Of a stretch of DNA of 64,000 nucleotides, positions 63,488 to 64,000 are shown one piece after another. The notes under the pieces were generated by a model. The model ran no database searches. It was given only the letters and a program-made list of their open reading frames with translations, and was not told the origin of the DNA. The position numbers and the translations under genes were made by a program. Origin of the DNA: Symbiodinium natans (Eukaryota; Sar; Dinophyceae; Suessiales; Symbiodiniaceae); the NCBI GenBank assembly GCA_905221605.1, contig CAJNDS010002235.1, forward strand, positions 1,106,875 to 1,170,874, written 5' to 3'. Positions within the stretch are counted from its first letter, which is position 1; the number at the start of each line of letters is the position of its first letter.

Positions 63488-63629
63488 GCTTTTTTTTAAA
63501 CTTCAGGGGGCCTTAGGGTTTAGGGTTTAGGGTTTAGGGCCACCCGGCTTGTTTTAGACTTCAGTGGCTTAGCTAGGTTTTTTTCCGAGTTTTGGGTTTA
63601 GGGTCTAGGCTTTGGGATTCAGAGTACCT

Positions 63630-63780
63630 CTAGGACCCAGGTTAGGCCCTTATTCCCTTGTTTCAGCGTTTAGTTTAGGCCCGTTGTAATCCACAAAGGG
63701 TACCCCTAAACCCTAAACCCTAGACTCTAAACCCTGCTTAACAGGGTACCCTTTCTATCCCTAGGTTACTCTTGGGACTC
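63630..63780 (+). mobile_element. Family IIb element interrupted by a CCCTAAA insert
   Basis: CTAGGACCCAGGTTAGGCCC to GGTTACTCTTGGGAC. The internal site GGGTACCC appears twice (63698-63705 and 63744-63751) around a CCCTAAA-type insert, as if the telomere-like block had been inserted with duplication of that site. Confidence 0.6.
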
Positions 63781-64000
63781 TTGGGTTCAGCTTTCGACTT
63801 CAGCATCTTTGCCCGGTCCCATGAAATGGGGGTTTCCGAAACTAGGGGTGCCTTCTGGGGGTCCTTATTTCTTAGGGTTTTTGGGTTTAGGGTTTTAAGA
63901 TTTAGGGTTTAGGGTTTAGGGTCACCTCAATGCGGCTTGTCCGGTCCCATGAAATGAGGCTTTAGGGTTTTGGGGTTTAGGGTTTAGGCTTGAGGGTTGA

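Larger units (their letters stand above)
49342..64000 (+). other. Introns from the exon at 49300 to the window end
   Basis: AT microsatellite 50078-50125, GGGTTCAGGGT variants 50285-50420, the fragments at 50850 and 52162, G-rich 53740-53870, (CCCCTAAA)n 56105-56175, long CCCTAAA 57115-57215, poly-G then TTTAGGG 57328-57430, (CCCTATAA)n and (CCCTACAA)n 62405-62580, and family IIb at 63630. No further gene recognised. Confidence 0.5.

Overview
The window looks like nuclear DNA of a dinoflagellate. The evidence is TTTAGGG-type repeats scattered throughout in both orientations, very small exons (22-113 nt) separated by introns of about 0.4-4.7 kb, many introns that read best with GC or GA instead of GT at the 5' end and AG|G at the 3' end, and single-exon-like genes for ubiquitin-like plus RCC1-like repeat proteins of a kind common in dinoflagellates. 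No bacterial operon features are visible. The species cannot be named from the sequence.

Main gene. On the + strand I can read 43 mini-exons, from about position 711 to 63487, of one very large gene that runs past both ends of the window. They encode cysteine-rich modules of the furin-like / growth-factor-receptor type, with a recurring theme of C-x-x-C pairs, then NGKYLT..GWCE, then CPDGYYRNGT...GR.C..C. From the exon at 9521 onward, consecutive exons can be joined in a consistent reading phase. Only about 2.3 kb of 63 kb is coding. Introns commonly carry TTTAGGG arrays near the 5' end and CCCTAAA arrays near the 3' end, so the two ends of an intron could pair.

Nested genes. Gene A (10571-12070) and gene B (32414-34111) are paralogues inside introns of the large gene. 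Each has an N-terminal ubiquitin-like domain and ten RCC1-like repeats. Gene A is broken by a 477-bp inversion. Gene B carries two short inserted elements with 4-bp target duplications. Splicing them out exactly restores the frame, so they look like newly gained introns (introners). A tandem array at 28.7-30.6 kb, also inside an intron, has the layout of C/D-box snoRNAs, with complementarity to the universal GGAAUUGACGGAAGGGCAC region of 18S rRNA.

Mobile elements. At least six families of short (about 100-250 bp) non-autonomous elements are present, several with clear terminal inverted repeats and target duplications. Some are nested in each other, and some are themselves interrupted by TTTAGGG-type inserts flanked by duplications. 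Other content is microsatellites, homopolymer runs, small tandem repeats and a few unassigned coding-like fragments. No rRNA, tRNA, CRISPR or spliced-leader gene was recognised.
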